From: an uncultured Clostridium sp.
Lineage (GTDB): Bacteria; Bacillota; Clostridia; TANB77; CAG-508
Direction of reading: 5' to 3'
Length of the DNA stretch: 64,000 nucleotides
Assembly (NCBI GenBank): GCA_947570695.1
Contig: CANOVB010000001.1
Location: 78,553 to 142,552 of the forward strand
How positions within the stretch are numbered: position 1 is the stretch's first letter; each line of letters opens with the position of its first letter. A program made the position numbers and the translations under genes. Positions 53,211 through 62,440 of the stretch are shown piece after piece. The notes under the pieces were generated by a model. It ran no database searches, was not told the DNA's origin, and was given only the letters and a program-made list of their open reading frames with translations.

Positions 53211-53870
53211 ATGGAAGAAGAAGAAAAATTTGTACCATCAGATTCAAATGAAAAGAAAAGTGGAAGTAAAGTATTAGTTGGAATTATAACATTATTAGTA
53301 ATAATTGCTGTAGTTGCAGTAGGTACATACTTTGCTTTATTAAAACTTGAACAAAATAGTGCAAAGAAAGCTGTTGAAGATGTGTTTGAAAGCTTAAGAA
53401 CAGGAGATCAAACTACAATGGAAAAATACTTAGGTGAAGGAGAAAGTGTTGCAGAAGATGATCAATCATTTATGTTATTTTTTAAACCATTAAATTACAA
53501 TATTAAAAAAGTAGAAGCTGATTTCAAAAATGCTTCAGTTGAAGTTGAAGTATCTAACAAAGATAGTGGAAAAATATTCCAAAATTATTTTTCAAAAATA
53601 TTCCAATTATCTTTTTCAAATGCACTTTCAAGCAACTATAGTGAACAAGATCTAGAAAATGAATTAACAGCATTTTTACAAGAGCAAATTGAATCAGAAG
53701 AAATTGAAACAGTTACAACAACAATAACATTAAAATTACACAAAAATGGACCAGTATGGGAACCAAATGATGATGATGAAAATGTTAATCAATTTGTAAA
53801 TGCAGTATTACCTAACTTTTCAAGTGCTATGGAAGGAATACAATCTTCAATGGGTAGTTTAGAACAATAA
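53211..53870 (+). CDS. Single-pass membrane protein, unknown (DUF4878-like)
   Basis: 219 aa behind GGGGGTAAAG. Acidic cytoplasmic start (MEEEEKFVPSDSNEKKSGSK), one helix (VLVGIITLLVIIAVVAVGTY), then a soluble outer part. AKKAVEDVFESLRTGDQTTM and NIKKVEADFKNASVEVEVSN have the look of a DUF4878/NTF2-type fold. Acidic C-terminus with WEPNDDDENVNQFVNAVLPN. Function unknown. Convergent with the DUF4364-type gene through a shared terminator. Confidence 0.65.
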   Translation: MEEEEKFVPSDSNEKKSGSKVLVGIITLLVIIAVVAVGTYFALLKLEQNSAKKAVEDVFESLRTGDQTTMEKYLGEGESVAEDDQSFMLFFKPLNYNIKKVEADFKNASVEVEVSNKDSGKIFQNYFSKIFQLSFSNALSSNYSEQDLENELTAFLQEQIESEEIETVTTTITLKLHKNGPVWEPNDDDENVNQFVNAVLPNFSSAMEGIQSSMGSLEQ

Positions 53871-53882
53871 TAGAAAAAATAA

Positions 53883-53911
53883 AAAATTCTAGCTAAGCTA
53901 GAATTTTTTTA
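53883..53911. terminator. Bidirectional terminator
   Basis: AAATTCTAGC / GCTAGAATTT with TAA loop, A run and T run on the two sides. Confidence 0.9.
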
Positions 53912-54448
53912 ATTTTCATTTCCAATTAAATTTTCCAAAATTTTTGGATAAATTTCAATAGCTTTATTATTCCAATTTTTAACTATTTGTTTTGCTTGTT
54001 CTCCAGAGCCCGCATGTGCTTGTAAGTCAAAAATTGTAATATTGTTTTCGACAATTTTACATCTAACAGAAAATTCTCTTTCTGTTAGTGGAGTATATTC
54101 TGCAGAAATTGAAAATTTATCTTTTATTGTATCTAAGTTTTCATTAAATTTGCTATCAACTTGAAGTTTTAATATTCCTGGAACTATATCTATAGTAAGT
54201 TCTATAGCATTTTTCCCATCATCTGTAATTTCATAAATTTCTTGATTTTCCTTTTTGTATTTAAAAATATAATTATCTTCTAATAAATCTAATAAAAATT
54301 GTTCAAAATAAAAATAATTCATATCGACAATAGAAGTAACAAGTTCTAAAAGTTCATTATGAGATATAGGTTTTCCAATTTTGCTTAAAATATATAAAAG
54401 TAATATTTTACTTTCGGCAAGAGATTGATCATCTGAATTTAATTTCAA
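53909..54448 (-). CDS. DUF4364-type winged-helix protein
   Basis: Start TTG 54448 behind AAGGAGG. 179 aa. N-terminal winged helix (AESKILLLYILSKIGKPISH, LLDLLEDNYIFKYKKENQEI, YEITDDGKNAIEL) and a C-terminal alpha/beta part (YTPLTEREFSVRCKIVENNI) match the DUF4364 family, common next to housekeeping genes in Clostridia and thought to be DNA-binding. Role unknown. Confidence 0.75.
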   Translation of the reverse strand: MKLNSDDQSLAESKILLLYILSKIGKPISHNELLELVTSIVDMNYFYFEQFLLDLLEDNYIFKYKKENQEIYEITDDGKNAIELTIDIVPGILKLQVDSKFNENLDTIKDKFSISAEYTPLTEREFSVRCKIVENNITIFDLQAHAGSGEQAKQIVKNWNNKAIEIYPKILENLIGNEN

Positions 54449-54516
54449 AATATATCCTCCTTAAGTTTAAACTTACCATATTATATCACAGAAATATAAA
54501 AAGTAAATAAAATTTA

Positions 54517-54546
54517 TTGCTCTATATAAATAAAGTATGATAAAAT
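54517..54546 (+). promoter_or_regulatory. Sigma-A-like promoter
   Basis: TTGCTC (54517-54522), 18-base spacer, TAAAAT (54541-54546). Confidence 0.5.
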
Positions 54547-54577
54547 TAACATATTAAAAGATTGAAGGGGTTTTAGA

Positions 54578-55924
54578 GTGAAAACTGAATTAGAAGTATC
54601 AGATATGGTAAGGAAAATGACAGGAACCATAGATAGAGAAGATGTTAGAAGAGAAGTTGGAAATGAAATTGCCAAAATATCTTTAATAGCAGACCCAAGT
54701 GAATTTAGAGAATTATTATCAAGATTTATTAGATTTTCAGATGCAGCAGAGGTTTTAAGGGAAAAATGGAGAATAGTTTATAATAATTCAAAACAACCTC
54801 TAGAATTAATAGCAATTTTAGCACAAGATGATAGTATAAGATTAGATATGCTTAGCAATATAGATTTTCTGATAGATTATGGAGAAGATGTATATACATC
54901 TAGATTAGCTTTAGCCATTTCAAAATTAGAAGGTGGAAGTGAAGCAATTACAAGCAATTTTGAAAAACTATTTGAAGATTCTGATGAGAAACTTGAAAAT
55001 ATAGTAATTCCAATGCTTCAAAATGAAATCGGAAGAGGAAAAGTAAAGAACAATTTTGAAGCTATAAAAAATAAATTTTTAACAGGACCTAGAACAAATG
55101 TAAATGGATTTTTAGAAACAATAAAGGCATTAAAAGGAATAAAATGCTTTGAAGACATATATGAAGAGTTTGGATTTTGGGCAGAAATTTTTGATCAGAT
55201 AGAAGTTCCTAAAAGAAAAAAAGTTTCAGCTCATACAATATTTAAATTATCAAAAAAGGAAATAGAAAAGCTAATAGAGCTTGACTCAGCAGAGCTTGTG
55301 AAAGATGAAACTTTTACACAAATATTGAATTCAGAAAGTAGAGAAGAAAAGAAATTAGTATTACAAAAAGTTGCAAATGGTAATGAATATAGATATAAAG
55401 CTTGTGGGTCTTCTAGTTTTATTATTCAGGCAGGAGACCAAATAGTTAAACTAGGAGCAGGAAAAAGAAAATTTGAAGTTCCTTACCATCCAAGAATTAT
55501 GATGCCGTGGTTTAGAAAAAAATATCAAGATAACACAATTTTAGAAGTTTTTAACTATGGTAATACAGAGTCTGCGAAAATAACAGATGAAGAATTACTT
55601 GATATATACAAAGAAATGGAATCTGCTGGAATATTATGGGGAGATGCTAGAAAAAGTAATTTACTTGAATTAACAAAAGATAATGACTTACCAGATTTTA
55701 TAGCAAGTGAAGATTTTAATCTTTTTGGATTTTTAGAAGATGCTAGATATCCAACAAACAATCATATAGCTTTAAAAGCAGGAGATATTGTTATATGTGA
55801 TTTGGATATGCTTTATGTAAAAGGTGATCCTGATTATGAAGTAGGAATATTAGACGATATAATAGCAAATTATTTACTAGCTCAGAAAATGAAACCTCTT
55901 AAAGAAGATGGTTTAGAATATTAA
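54578..55924 (+). CDS. Kinase-fold-like protein with long helical N-terminal region
   Basis: GTG 54578 behind GAAGGGG. 448 aa. Residues 1 to about 270 are helical and repeat-like (IRLDMLSNIDFLIDYGEDVY). The last 170 look like a diverged kinase lobe pair: ACGSSSFIIQAGDQIVKLGA resembles a glycine loop and Lys strand, GILWGDARKSNLLEL aligns with the HGDxxxxNLL catalytic loop of aminoglycoside-phosphotransferase-type kinases (Trp for His), and GDIVICDLDMLYV with the metal-binding DxD/DFG strand. Asp and Asn of the loop are present, so activity is possible. Family not recognised; the kinase call is my inference. Confidence 0.55.
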   Translation: MKTELEVSDMVRKMTGTIDREDVRREVGNEIAKISLIADPSEFRELLSRFIRFSDAAEVLREKWRIVYNNSKQPLELIAILAQDDSIRLDMLSNIDFLIDYGEDVYTSRLALAISKLEGGSEAITSNFEKLFEDSDEKLENIVIPMLQNEIGRGKVKNNFEAIKNKFLTGPRTNVNGFLETIKALKGIKCFEDIYEEFGFWAEIFDQIEVPKRKKVSAHTIFKLSKKEIEKLIELDSAELVKDETFTQILNSESREEKKLVLQKVANGNEYRYKACGSSSFIIQAGDQIVKLGAGKRKFEVPYHPRIMMPWFRKKYQDNTILEVFNYGNTESAKITDEELLDIYKEMESAGILWGDARKSNLLELTKDNDLPDFIASEDFNLFGFLEDARYPTNNHIALKAGDIVICDLDMLYVKGDPDYEVGILDDIIANYLLAQKMKPLKEDGLEY

Positions 55925-55954
55925 TAAAATTAGAAAGGAGACTATATAGATTAA

Positions 55955-57721
55955 ATGGATAGTAAGTTTGAATGGAATTTAAAAGAGATTTTTGAAAATG
56001 ATGAAGCACTAGAAGATGCTATAAAAGAATTATATTCATATATTGAAAAAATAAAAGAAAGCAGAGGAAAACTAGGAGATAGTGCAGATGAGGCATTTAA
56101 ATGCTATAAAAACCTTGAAAAAGCATTAGAATTACATGAAAAAATATATGGTTATAGCATGCTAAAATATCATCAAGATATGAGCAACCAAGAGAGTATG
56201 AAATTATATAAAAGGGTAGAGGCAATAACTACAGAATTTTCAGAGGCAGAAAGTTTTATTTCTCCTGAAATGAGTAAAATTGATAATGAAAAATTAGAAG
56301 AATATTTAAAGAATAGTAAAATGAAGGAATATGAAAAAACAATAAGAGATATCCAAAAAGAGAAAAAACATATTTTAAGTGAGGAACTTGAAGCCGTACT
56401 TGCAAAATACTCAGAAGTGTTTGGAGTAGCAGAAAATGCATATGATATATTTACAAATACTGAATTTGAATTTCCAAGTATAAAAGATAAAAATGGGAAT
56501 GAACTAAAAATGAGTTCTGCATTATTTTCAAAATATTTATCTGATAAAGATGAAAATATTAGAAAACAAGCTTTTGAATCAATGTATTCATTATATAAAA
56601 AACATATAAATACAATTACAGAATTATATTTGTCAAGAGTAAAATCAAGAGTTATTTCAAGTAAGATAAGAAATTATGCTTCTTCTTTAGACTCCGCAAC
56701 AAATAATGATGATGCAAGTGTTCTTGTTTATGATACTTTATTAAAAGAAATGAATAAAAATTTATATTTAAATCATGAGTATATAAAACTAAAAGCAAAA
56801 TTATTAGGAAAAGAAAAAATAAATATGTATGATGCTTATGTAAATACTTTAGATGCAGAAGAGAAGTATATAGAATATGAAGAGGCTAAAAATATAGTAT
56901 TAGATGCATTAAGTATTATGGGAGAAGAATATATTTCAATATTAAAAAAAGCTTTTAATAATAACTGGTTAGATGTTTATGAAAAAGATAATAAAATGAG
57001 TGGAGCATATAGTATGGGAGTTCATACAGTACATCCTTTTGTTTTATTAAATTATATAAATTCTTCAAGAGATGTCTCAACAATAGCTCATGAACTTGGG
57101 CATTCAATGCATAGTTATTATGCAAGCAAAAATCAAAATATTATAAATGCAAATTATACAATAATGGTAGCAGAAGTAGCATCAACTGTAAATGAAATAA
57201 TACTTGCAAATTATTTAATAGATAAAGAAACAGATAAAATGAAAAAAGCAGCTTTAATAAATGAACAATTAGATATGATAAGAGCAACATTAATAAGGCA
57301 AGCAATGTTTGCAGAATTTGAAAAAGATGTACATTCAAAAATTGAACTTGGTGAAAGTTTAACTTCAGATAATTTAAACAATATTTATTTTGATTTAGTA
57401 AAAAAATATTTTGGAGAAAATGCTATTATTAATGAAGAGATAAAATACGAGTGGGCTAGAATTCCACATTTTTATAGATGCTTTTATGTATATAAATATT
57501 CAACAGGAATAACATCAGCAATAGTAATTGCAAATAAAATATTATCAAAAGAACCAGGGTATGTAGAAAAGTACATTAATATGTTAAGTATGGGAGGATC
57601 AAAAGATTCTTTAAGCTTACTTAGAAGTGTAGATGTTGATCTAGAAAAAGAAGAAACTTATGAAGATGCTTTTAAATATTTTGAAAATAAATTAAATGAA
57701 ATGAAAGCTTTAATAGATTAG
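55955..57721 (+). CDS. pepF: Oligoendopeptidase F
   Basis: 588 aa M3-family zinc metallopeptidase that trims short peptides in the cytoplasm. Zinc motif STIAHELGHSMHSYYASKNQ (HExxH plus downstream Glu in MVAEVASTVNEIIL). Typical blocks KLLGKEKINMYDAYV, GAYSMGVHTVHPFVLLNYIN and the C-terminal YKYSTGITSAIVIANKIL. AAAGGAGA precedes the ATG. Follows the kinase-like gene by 30 bases and is probably co-transcribed. Confidence 0.95.
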   Translation: MDSKFEWNLKEIFENDEALEDAIKELYSYIEKIKESRGKLGDSADEAFKCYKNLEKALELHEKIYGYSMLKYHQDMSNQESMKLYKRVEAITTEFSEAESFISPEMSKIDNEKLEEYLKNSKMKEYEKTIRDIQKEKKHILSEELEAVLAKYSEVFGVAENAYDIFTNTEFEFPSIKDKNGNELKMSSALFSKYLSDKDENIRKQAFESMYSLYKKHINTITELYLSRVKSRVISSKIRNYASSLDSATNNDDASVLVYDTLLKEMNKNLYLNHEYIKLKAKLLGKEKINMYDAYVNTLDAEEKYIEYEEAKNIVLDALSIMGEEYISILKKAFNNNWLDVYEKDNKMSGAYSMGVHTVHPFVLLNYINSSRDVSTIAHELGHSMHSYYASKNQNIINANYTIMVAEVASTVNEIILANYLIDKETDKMKKAALINEQLDMIRATLIRQAMFAEFEKDVHSKIELGESLTSDNLNNIYFDLVKKYFGENAIINEEIKYEWARIPHFYRCFYVYKYSTGITSAIVIANKILSKEPGYVEKYINMLSMGGSKDSLSLLRSVDVDLEKEETYEDAFKYFENKLNEMKALID

Positions 57722-57819
57722 TTAGATATTTTCACACAAAAAACATAATAATGTTATATAAGTAAAATATTAGATATAATAAATAATTACTAAATTATTA
57801 GGAAAATATGGAGGTAAAA

Positions 57820-58500
57820 ATGGCTGATTTAACAATTTTAGTAGTAGATGATGAATCTAGAATGAGAAAATTAATAAAAGACTTTTTAATACAAAAGAAC
57901 TATAATATTTTAGAGGCAGAAGATGGAGAAAAAGCTTTAAAGATTTATGAAGAAAATAAAGAAAAAATTAGTTTAATATTATTAGATGTTATGATGCCAA
58001 AATTAGATGGATGGTCAGTTTTAAGACAAATTCGTCAATCAAATAAATTATTACCTATAGTAATGCTTACAGCTAGAAGTGAAGAGCAAGATGAATTATT
58101 TGGATTTGAACTTGGAGTAGATGAATATATTACTAAGCCATTTAGTCCTAAAATATTAGTAGCTAGGGTAGAAGCAATTTTAAAAAGAACAAAACCAGAG
58201 GAAAAAGAACTAAAAAGCTATGATGGAATTGTTATTGATAATGAAGGAAGAACTGTTAAAGTAGATGGAAAACAAATTGAATTAAGCTTTAGAGAATATG
58301 AACTTTTAAAATATTTATTAGATAATGAAAATATTGCATTATCAAGAGATAAAATATTAAATACAGTTTGGAATTATGATTATTACGGAGACTCTAGAAC
58401 TATTGATAGTCATATAAAAAAGATTAGACACAAACTTGGAAAAAAAGGAAAACATATTCAAACAATTAGAGGAATTGGTTATAAATTTGAAATAAAATAA
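57820..58500 (+). CDS. OmpR/PhoB-family response regulator
   Basis: ATG 57820 is chosen because GGAGG lies at 57810-57814; ATG 57808 contains that site. 226 aa. Receiver: acidic pair in ILVVDDESRM, phospho-Asp in LILLDVMMPKLDGW, Thr in IVMLTARSEEQ and Lys in YITKPFSPKI. C-terminal winged helix (KQIELSFREYELLKYLLDNE, YYGDSRTIDSHIKKIRHKLG). Twelve bases before its kinase. Confidence 0.95.
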   Translation: MADLTILVVDDESRMRKLIKDFLIQKNYNILEAEDGEKALKIYEENKEKISLILLDVMMPKLDGWSVLRQIRQSNKLLPIVMLTARSEEQDELFGFELGVDEYITKPFSPKILVARVEAILKRTKPEEKELKSYDGIVIDNEGRTVKVDGKQIELSFREYELLKYLLDNENIALSRDKILNTVWNYDYYGDSRTIDSHIKKIRHKLGKKGKHIQTIRGIGYKFEIK

Positions 58501-58511
58501 AGGAGAAAGAT

Positions 58512-60026
58512 GTGTTTAAAAAAATACTAGGTTCGGTACGTGTTAAGCTTTTCCTTACTTTATGTGTAGTTATATTTATGATAATTGCGTTTTTTATTAT
58601 AATAAATAATTCTGTTTTAGAAGCACTTTATTATTATTCAAAAAAAGAGGCAACACTGGAAAGTTATAATTACATAAATGATAATATTCCTAAAGTTTTG
58701 AATAATGATGAAAATAATTATAATTATGAATTAGAACTAGAAAAAATATCAGTAAATAATAACTTTGAGATATTGATTTTAAATGGAGAAGAAGAAGTTT
58801 ATAAAACAAATAAAAACTATTTGCAAGATTTTGGAACAATTAATGAAATAAAATATGAAGTAAAATATAGTATATTTAATAAATCTGATATTGTTTATTC
58901 TGAAGATGGAATTAATATTAGGAGGATTAAAGATAAAAAAACAGGAGTAAATTATATATTATTAAAAGGCAAATTAAAAAATGAAAATCAAATCTATATA
59001 AGATTACCAATTACTCCAATCCAAGATAGTGTAAATATATCAAATAGATTTATTTATATTATAGGTGTAGCAAGTATTATACTTGGTGCAGTTGCAGTTA
59101 CATTTATTACACAAAGATTTTCTAAGCCCATAGAAGAACTAAATGATATTGCAAATGAAATGAGTAGTTTAAATTTTAAAAGAAAGTATAGAATAAATGA
59201 TAGTGAAGATGAGATAAACAAGCTTGGAAAAAGTATAAATACTTTATCTGATAAATTAGAAGAAACTATTAATAAATTAAAGATTAATAATAGTGAACTT
59301 GAAAAAGATATTGAAAGTAAATCCAAAATAGATGAGATGAGAAAACAATTTATATCTGATGTATCACATGAATTAAAAACACCAATATCTTTAATACAAG
59401 GATATGCAGAAGGGTTAGTAGAGAATGTAAATTCAGATGAAGAAAATAGAAAATTTTATGCAGAAGTTATATTAGATGAAGCTAATAAAATGGATAAACT
59501 TGTTAAAAGACTTCTAGAGCTTATGAAATTAGAGTATGAAGATAGAAAATTTAATGATAATAAATTTGATATAGTAGAATTAATAAATGAAGTAATAAGA
59601 AACTCAAAAGTAATTTTAACTGAGCAAAATATAGATGTTGAATTTAAAGAAGAAAAACCTATTTATGCATATGCTGATGATTTTTATATTGAGCAAGTTA
59701 TAACTAATTATTTTACAAATGCTATAAAAAACGTTTCGGAAATAGAAGGTAAAAAAAGAATAAAAATAGCTATAAAAAGAGGAAAAGAGGAAGGAAAATT
59801 AAGAGTTACAGTATTTAATACAGGAAAAAAAATAGATGAGGAAAATTTAAATAGAATATGGACTAGATTTTATAAGGTTGATGAAGCACGTACTAGATCA
59901 AAAGGAGGAACTGGAATAGGGCTTGCTTTAGTTAGAGCGATTATGATGAAGTATAAAAGTATGTATGGAGTTAGTAATAAAAAAGATGGAGTTGAGTTCT
60001 ATTTTGAAGTTACAGAAAGTAAATAA
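58512..60026 (+). CDS. Membrane sensor histidine kinase
   Basis: GTG 58512 behind AAAGGAGAAAG, which overlaps the previous stop. 504 aa. Two helices (VKLFLTLCVVIFMIIAFFII and IYIIGVASIILGAVAVTFI) flank an outer sensor of about 140 residues. Then HAMP (QRFSKPIEELNDIANEMSSL), the phospho-His helix (SDVSHELKTPISLIQGYAEG), and ATPase boxes N (QVITNYFTNAIKN), G1/F (FYKVDEARTRSKGGTGIGLA). Signal unknown; acts with the regulator upstream. Confidence 0.95.
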   Translation: MFKKILGSVRVKLFLTLCVVIFMIIAFFIIINNSVLEALYYYSKKEATLESYNYINDNIPKVLNNDENNYNYELELEKISVNNNFEILILNGEEEVYKTNKNYLQDFGTINEIKYEVKYSIFNKSDIVYSEDGINIRRIKDKKTGVNYILLKGKLKNENQIYIRLPITPIQDSVNISNRFIYIIGVASIILGAVAVTFITQRFSKPIEELNDIANEMSSLNFKRKYRINDSEDEINKLGKSINTLSDKLEETINKLKINNSELEKDIESKSKIDEMRKQFISDVSHELKTPISLIQGYAEGLVENVNSDEENRKFYAEVILDEANKMDKLVKRLLELMKLEYEDRKFNDNKFDIVELINEVIRNSKVILTEQNIDVEFKEEKPIYAYADDFYIEQVITNYFTNAIKNVSEIEGKKRIKIAIKRGKEEGKLRVTVFNTGKKIDEENLNRIWTRFYKVDEARTRSKGGTGIGLALVRAIMMKYKSMYGVSNKKDGVEFYFEVTESK

Positions 60027-60039
60027 ATATTAGATTAAG

Positions 60040-60078
60040 AGAACGTTAAGATTTTATAATCTTAATGTTCTTTATTTA
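60040..60078 (+). terminator. Terminator after the two-component pair
   Basis: AGAACGTTAAGATT / AATCTTAATGTTCT with TTAT loop; TTTATTT tail, which is also the start of the next repeat. Confidence 0.85.
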
Positions 60079-60125
60079 ATAGGAAAGTGCTTTGTACTTC
60101 CTATTAAATAAAAGCTTTATGTACA
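60071..60125. repeat. Dispersed palindromic intergenic repeat, copy 5
   Basis: Most perfect copy: TTTATTTAATAGGAA pairs with TTCCTATTAAATAAA, loop around AGTGCTTTGTAC, then AAGCTTTATGTACA. Confidence 0.7.
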
Positions 60126-60185
60126 TTGAATATTCACTTTTTTCTTAAAATTTATATTAAAAATCAAGTAAATTTAAAAAAAGTA

Positions 60186-60214
60186 TTTACAAATGAAAAA
60201 AATCGTAGTATTAT
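60186..60214 (+). promoter_or_regulatory. Sigma-A promoter of the sortase operon
   Basis: TTTACA (60186-60191), 17-base spacer, TATTAT (60209-60214). The leader holds a 13-bp hairpin AATTAAAATTTAT / ATAAATTTTAATT (60215-60244) and AGGTC / GACCT near 60250-60270. Confidence 0.6.
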
Positions 60215-60304
60215 AATTAAAATTTATTTCAATAAATTTTAATTCTTTAAGGTCATGTTTTCAAGACCTAAAAAATCAAATTATTAAAACTAAATAGAAA
60301 AGAG

Positions 60305-60898
60305 GTGAGGGTTTGTTTTAGTTATACAAAACTTAATATTAATGTACTATCTATTACTTTTAGTATAATAATTACCCTTTTAAGTGGTTTATTAGTTAAT
60401 TCTCAGGAAAGAGTAAGTATAAATGCTAAAATAGAGAGTAAATTAGAAAATACAAATGAAATTATACCTATTTCTGAGATTGAAGAAAATTATATTCATG
60501 AAAATAGCAATGCAATAGATAAAAATATATGGAAAATCGAAATTCCTAAGATTGAATTAATTGCAGGTATTTCTGAAGGCGTTAGTAAAGAAATTTTAGA
60601 TGAATATGTAGGTCATTTTGAAGCAACCTCTAAACTTAATGGAAATATTGGGCTTGCAGCGCATAATAGAGGATATAAAGTAAATTATTTTGAAAGAATA
60701 AAAGAATTAGAAATAGGAGATGAAGTTATATATACATATAATGGAAATAAAAAAGTTTATGTAGTTAATAACAAAACAATAATTAAAGATACAGACTGGA
60801 AAAATTTAGAAAATACAGAAGAAAGCAAAATAACACTTATAACATGTGTTGAAAATATGCCAGAATATAGAAGGTGTATTCAATGCATAGAAATTTAA
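60305..60898 (+). CDS. Sortase (class D-like)
   Basis: 197 aa membrane-anchored transpeptidase that joins LPXTG proteins to the cell surface. N-terminal helix (VLSITFSIIITLLSGLLV), IPKIELIAGISEGVSKEIL block, catalytic His in LAAHNRGYKV, Cys in SKITLITCVENM and Arg in PEYRRCIQCIE. The only possible start is GTG 60305, which itself lies in the purine-rich AGAGGTGAGG; start uncertain. Next gene encodes an LPVTG protein, its likely substrate. Confidence 0.88.
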   Translation: MRVCFSYTKLNINVLSITFSIIITLLSGLLVNSQERVSINAKIESKLENTNEIIPISEIEENYIHENSNAIDKNIWKIEIPKIELIAGISEGVSKEILDEYVGHFEATSKLNGNIGLAAHNRGYKVNYFERIKELEIGDEVIYTYNGNKKVYVVNNKTIIKDTDWKNLENTEESKITLITCVENMPEYRRCIQCIEI

Positions 60899-60904
60899 AA
60901 CAAG

Positions 60905-60947
60905 AAAGGAGAAGATATTAAAAAATTAATATCTAAAAATATAAATG
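60905..60947 (+). promoter_or_regulatory. Shine-Dalgarno, perfect hairpin, start codon
   Basis: AAAGGAG (60905-60911), then AGATATTAA / TTAATATCT (60913-60921 with 60926-60934), then 10 bases to ATG 60945. Without folding the spacing is 33 bases, too long; folded it is about 11. Confidence 0.65.
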
Positions 60948-62258
60948 AAAAAAATTATAATAACAACATTATTGTTAATAATTCTAATAAGTGCATTTTA
61001 TAGTAGTTATGCATTTGATATAGGAAAAAAGGATTTGATATGTTTAAAGCAATGTGACGTATATTTAAAACAAGGAGATGCAGATAAATATATTAATTAT
61101 GTAGTTTACAGAAAAAATGGAGTAGAATATCCAGCATATTGTTTAAACCCAGATTTAAAAGGTATTGGACCAGGAGGTGTAACTGAATATAGTGTTAATG
61201 TAAATAGTAAAATTAAAGATGAAAAAATATGGAGAGTAATAATTAATGGATATCCATATAAATCAACAGAAGAATTAGGAGTAGCAAACAAAGAAGAAGC
61301 ATATTCAGCAACAAAGCTTGCAGTTTATACAGCTATGCACAATTATGATACAACTATTTATAGAGCAGCAGACACTGATGCAGGAAGGAGAACCTATGCA
61401 GCTTTGGTAAAAATAGTAAATAATGCAAAAAATTCTACTGAAAAATTAGAAGATGATGTTCAAATTATGGTAGGTCAAGAAAATACTAATTGGGAAGTAG
61501 ATAGCAAAGATAAAAACTTTATAAGTAAAACCTATTATGCAGATACTCAAATGAGTCAAGGAGAATATGATGTATCAATTTTTGAAGGAAAACTACCAGA
61601 AGGAGCTCAAATTGTAGATGTAAACAATAACGCTAAAACTAGATTTTCAGTTAAAGAAAAATTCAAAATAATAATGCCAATAACTAATTTAAAAGAAGAT
61701 GATACTTTTATTATTAAAATTAGCTCTCACTTTGAAACAAAGCCAATTTTATATGGAGCAACTAGCATTCCAGGCACACAAAATTATGCATTAACTGGAA
61801 CTAGCTTTGAAGATACATCTTGTACACATAGAGTAAGATATTCGAAAAATATTACAAAAATAAATATTATAAAACAAGATGGAGAAAATGGAAATAGATT
61901 GCAAGGTGTAAAATTTAATTTATTAGATGAAAATAAAAATGTAATAAAAGAAAATTTAATTACAGCAGAAAATGGAGAAATTGTGATAGATAATATGATA
62001 CCAGGAAAGTATTATCTTCAAGAAGTAGAAACACTTGAACATTATAATCTATACACTGACTTAATTGAAATAAATTTAAATTTGAATGAAGAAGTAAAAG
62101 CAGTAGTGAATAATTTGCCAAAAGAAATAAAAACAATAGACAAAAATATTGAAAATATAGAGGTTACATCAAAATTAGAAGAAACAGAATATAAAGAAAA
62201 TAAAATTGAAAAGAAAATAGAAAAAGCTACAAAAAAATTACCAGTAACAGGATATTAA
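60945..62258 (+). CDS. Secreted thioester-like/SpaA surface protein ending in LPVTG
   Basis: 437 aa. Signal peptide (IIITTLLLIILISAFYSSYA). The N-terminal domain resembles Gram-positive thioester adhesins: YPAYCLNPDLKGIGP has the Cys (66), but the partner Gln of TQxA(I/V)W is Lys here (ATKLAVYTAM). The C-terminal SpaA-type domain is ITKINIIKQDGENGNRLQGV, TAENGEIVIDNMIPGKYYLQ. The sequence stops at KKLPVTGY, so the LPXTG motif lacks the usual hydrophobic helix and positive tail. Follows the sortase gene. Confidence 0.8.
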   Translation: MKKIIITTLLLIILISAFYSSYAFDIGKKDLICLKQCDVYLKQGDADKYINYVVYRKNGVEYPAYCLNPDLKGIGPGGVTEYSVNVNSKIKDEKIWRVIINGYPYKSTEELGVANKEEAYSATKLAVYTAMHNYDTTIYRAADTDAGRRTYAALVKIVNNAKNSTEKLEDDVQIMVGQENTNWEVDSKDKNFISKTYYADTQMSQGEYDVSIFEGKLPEGAQIVDVNNNAKTRFSVKEKFKIIMPITNLKEDDTFIIKISSHFETKPILYGATSIPGTQNYALTGTSFEDTSCTHRVRYSKNITKINIIKQDGENGNRLQGVKFNLLDENKNVIKENLITAENGEIVIDNMIPGKYYLQEVETLEHYNLYTDLIEINLNLNEEVKAVVNNLPKEIKTIDKNIENIEVTSKLEETEYKENKIEKKIEKATKKLPVTGY

Positions 62259-62344
62259 AAATTAAATTATAATAATCTTTTTTTAGTAAAGTTTCTGGAA
62301 AACTATATTCAATAGATAACCTAAAATTTTCTTATTAAAATAAA

Positions 62345-62378
62345 ACAAGGCAATTAGAAAAATATCTAATTGCCTTGT
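62345..62378. terminator. Terminator of pflA, possibly also of the sortase operon
   Basis: ACAAGGCAATTAGA pairs with TCTAATTGCCTTGT, 14 bp perfect; T-rich on the - strand side. Confidence 0.82.
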
Positions 62379-62440
62379 AATAGAATAAAGATGAGGGAAT
62401 TTTCAGCTAGTTTTACTTTTGTATTTTCTATAATGCTTTT

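Noticed and set aside
60215..60300. Riboswitch before the sortase gene
   Set aside because: Two simple hairpins, no match to a known aptamer core, no terminator-like T tract.
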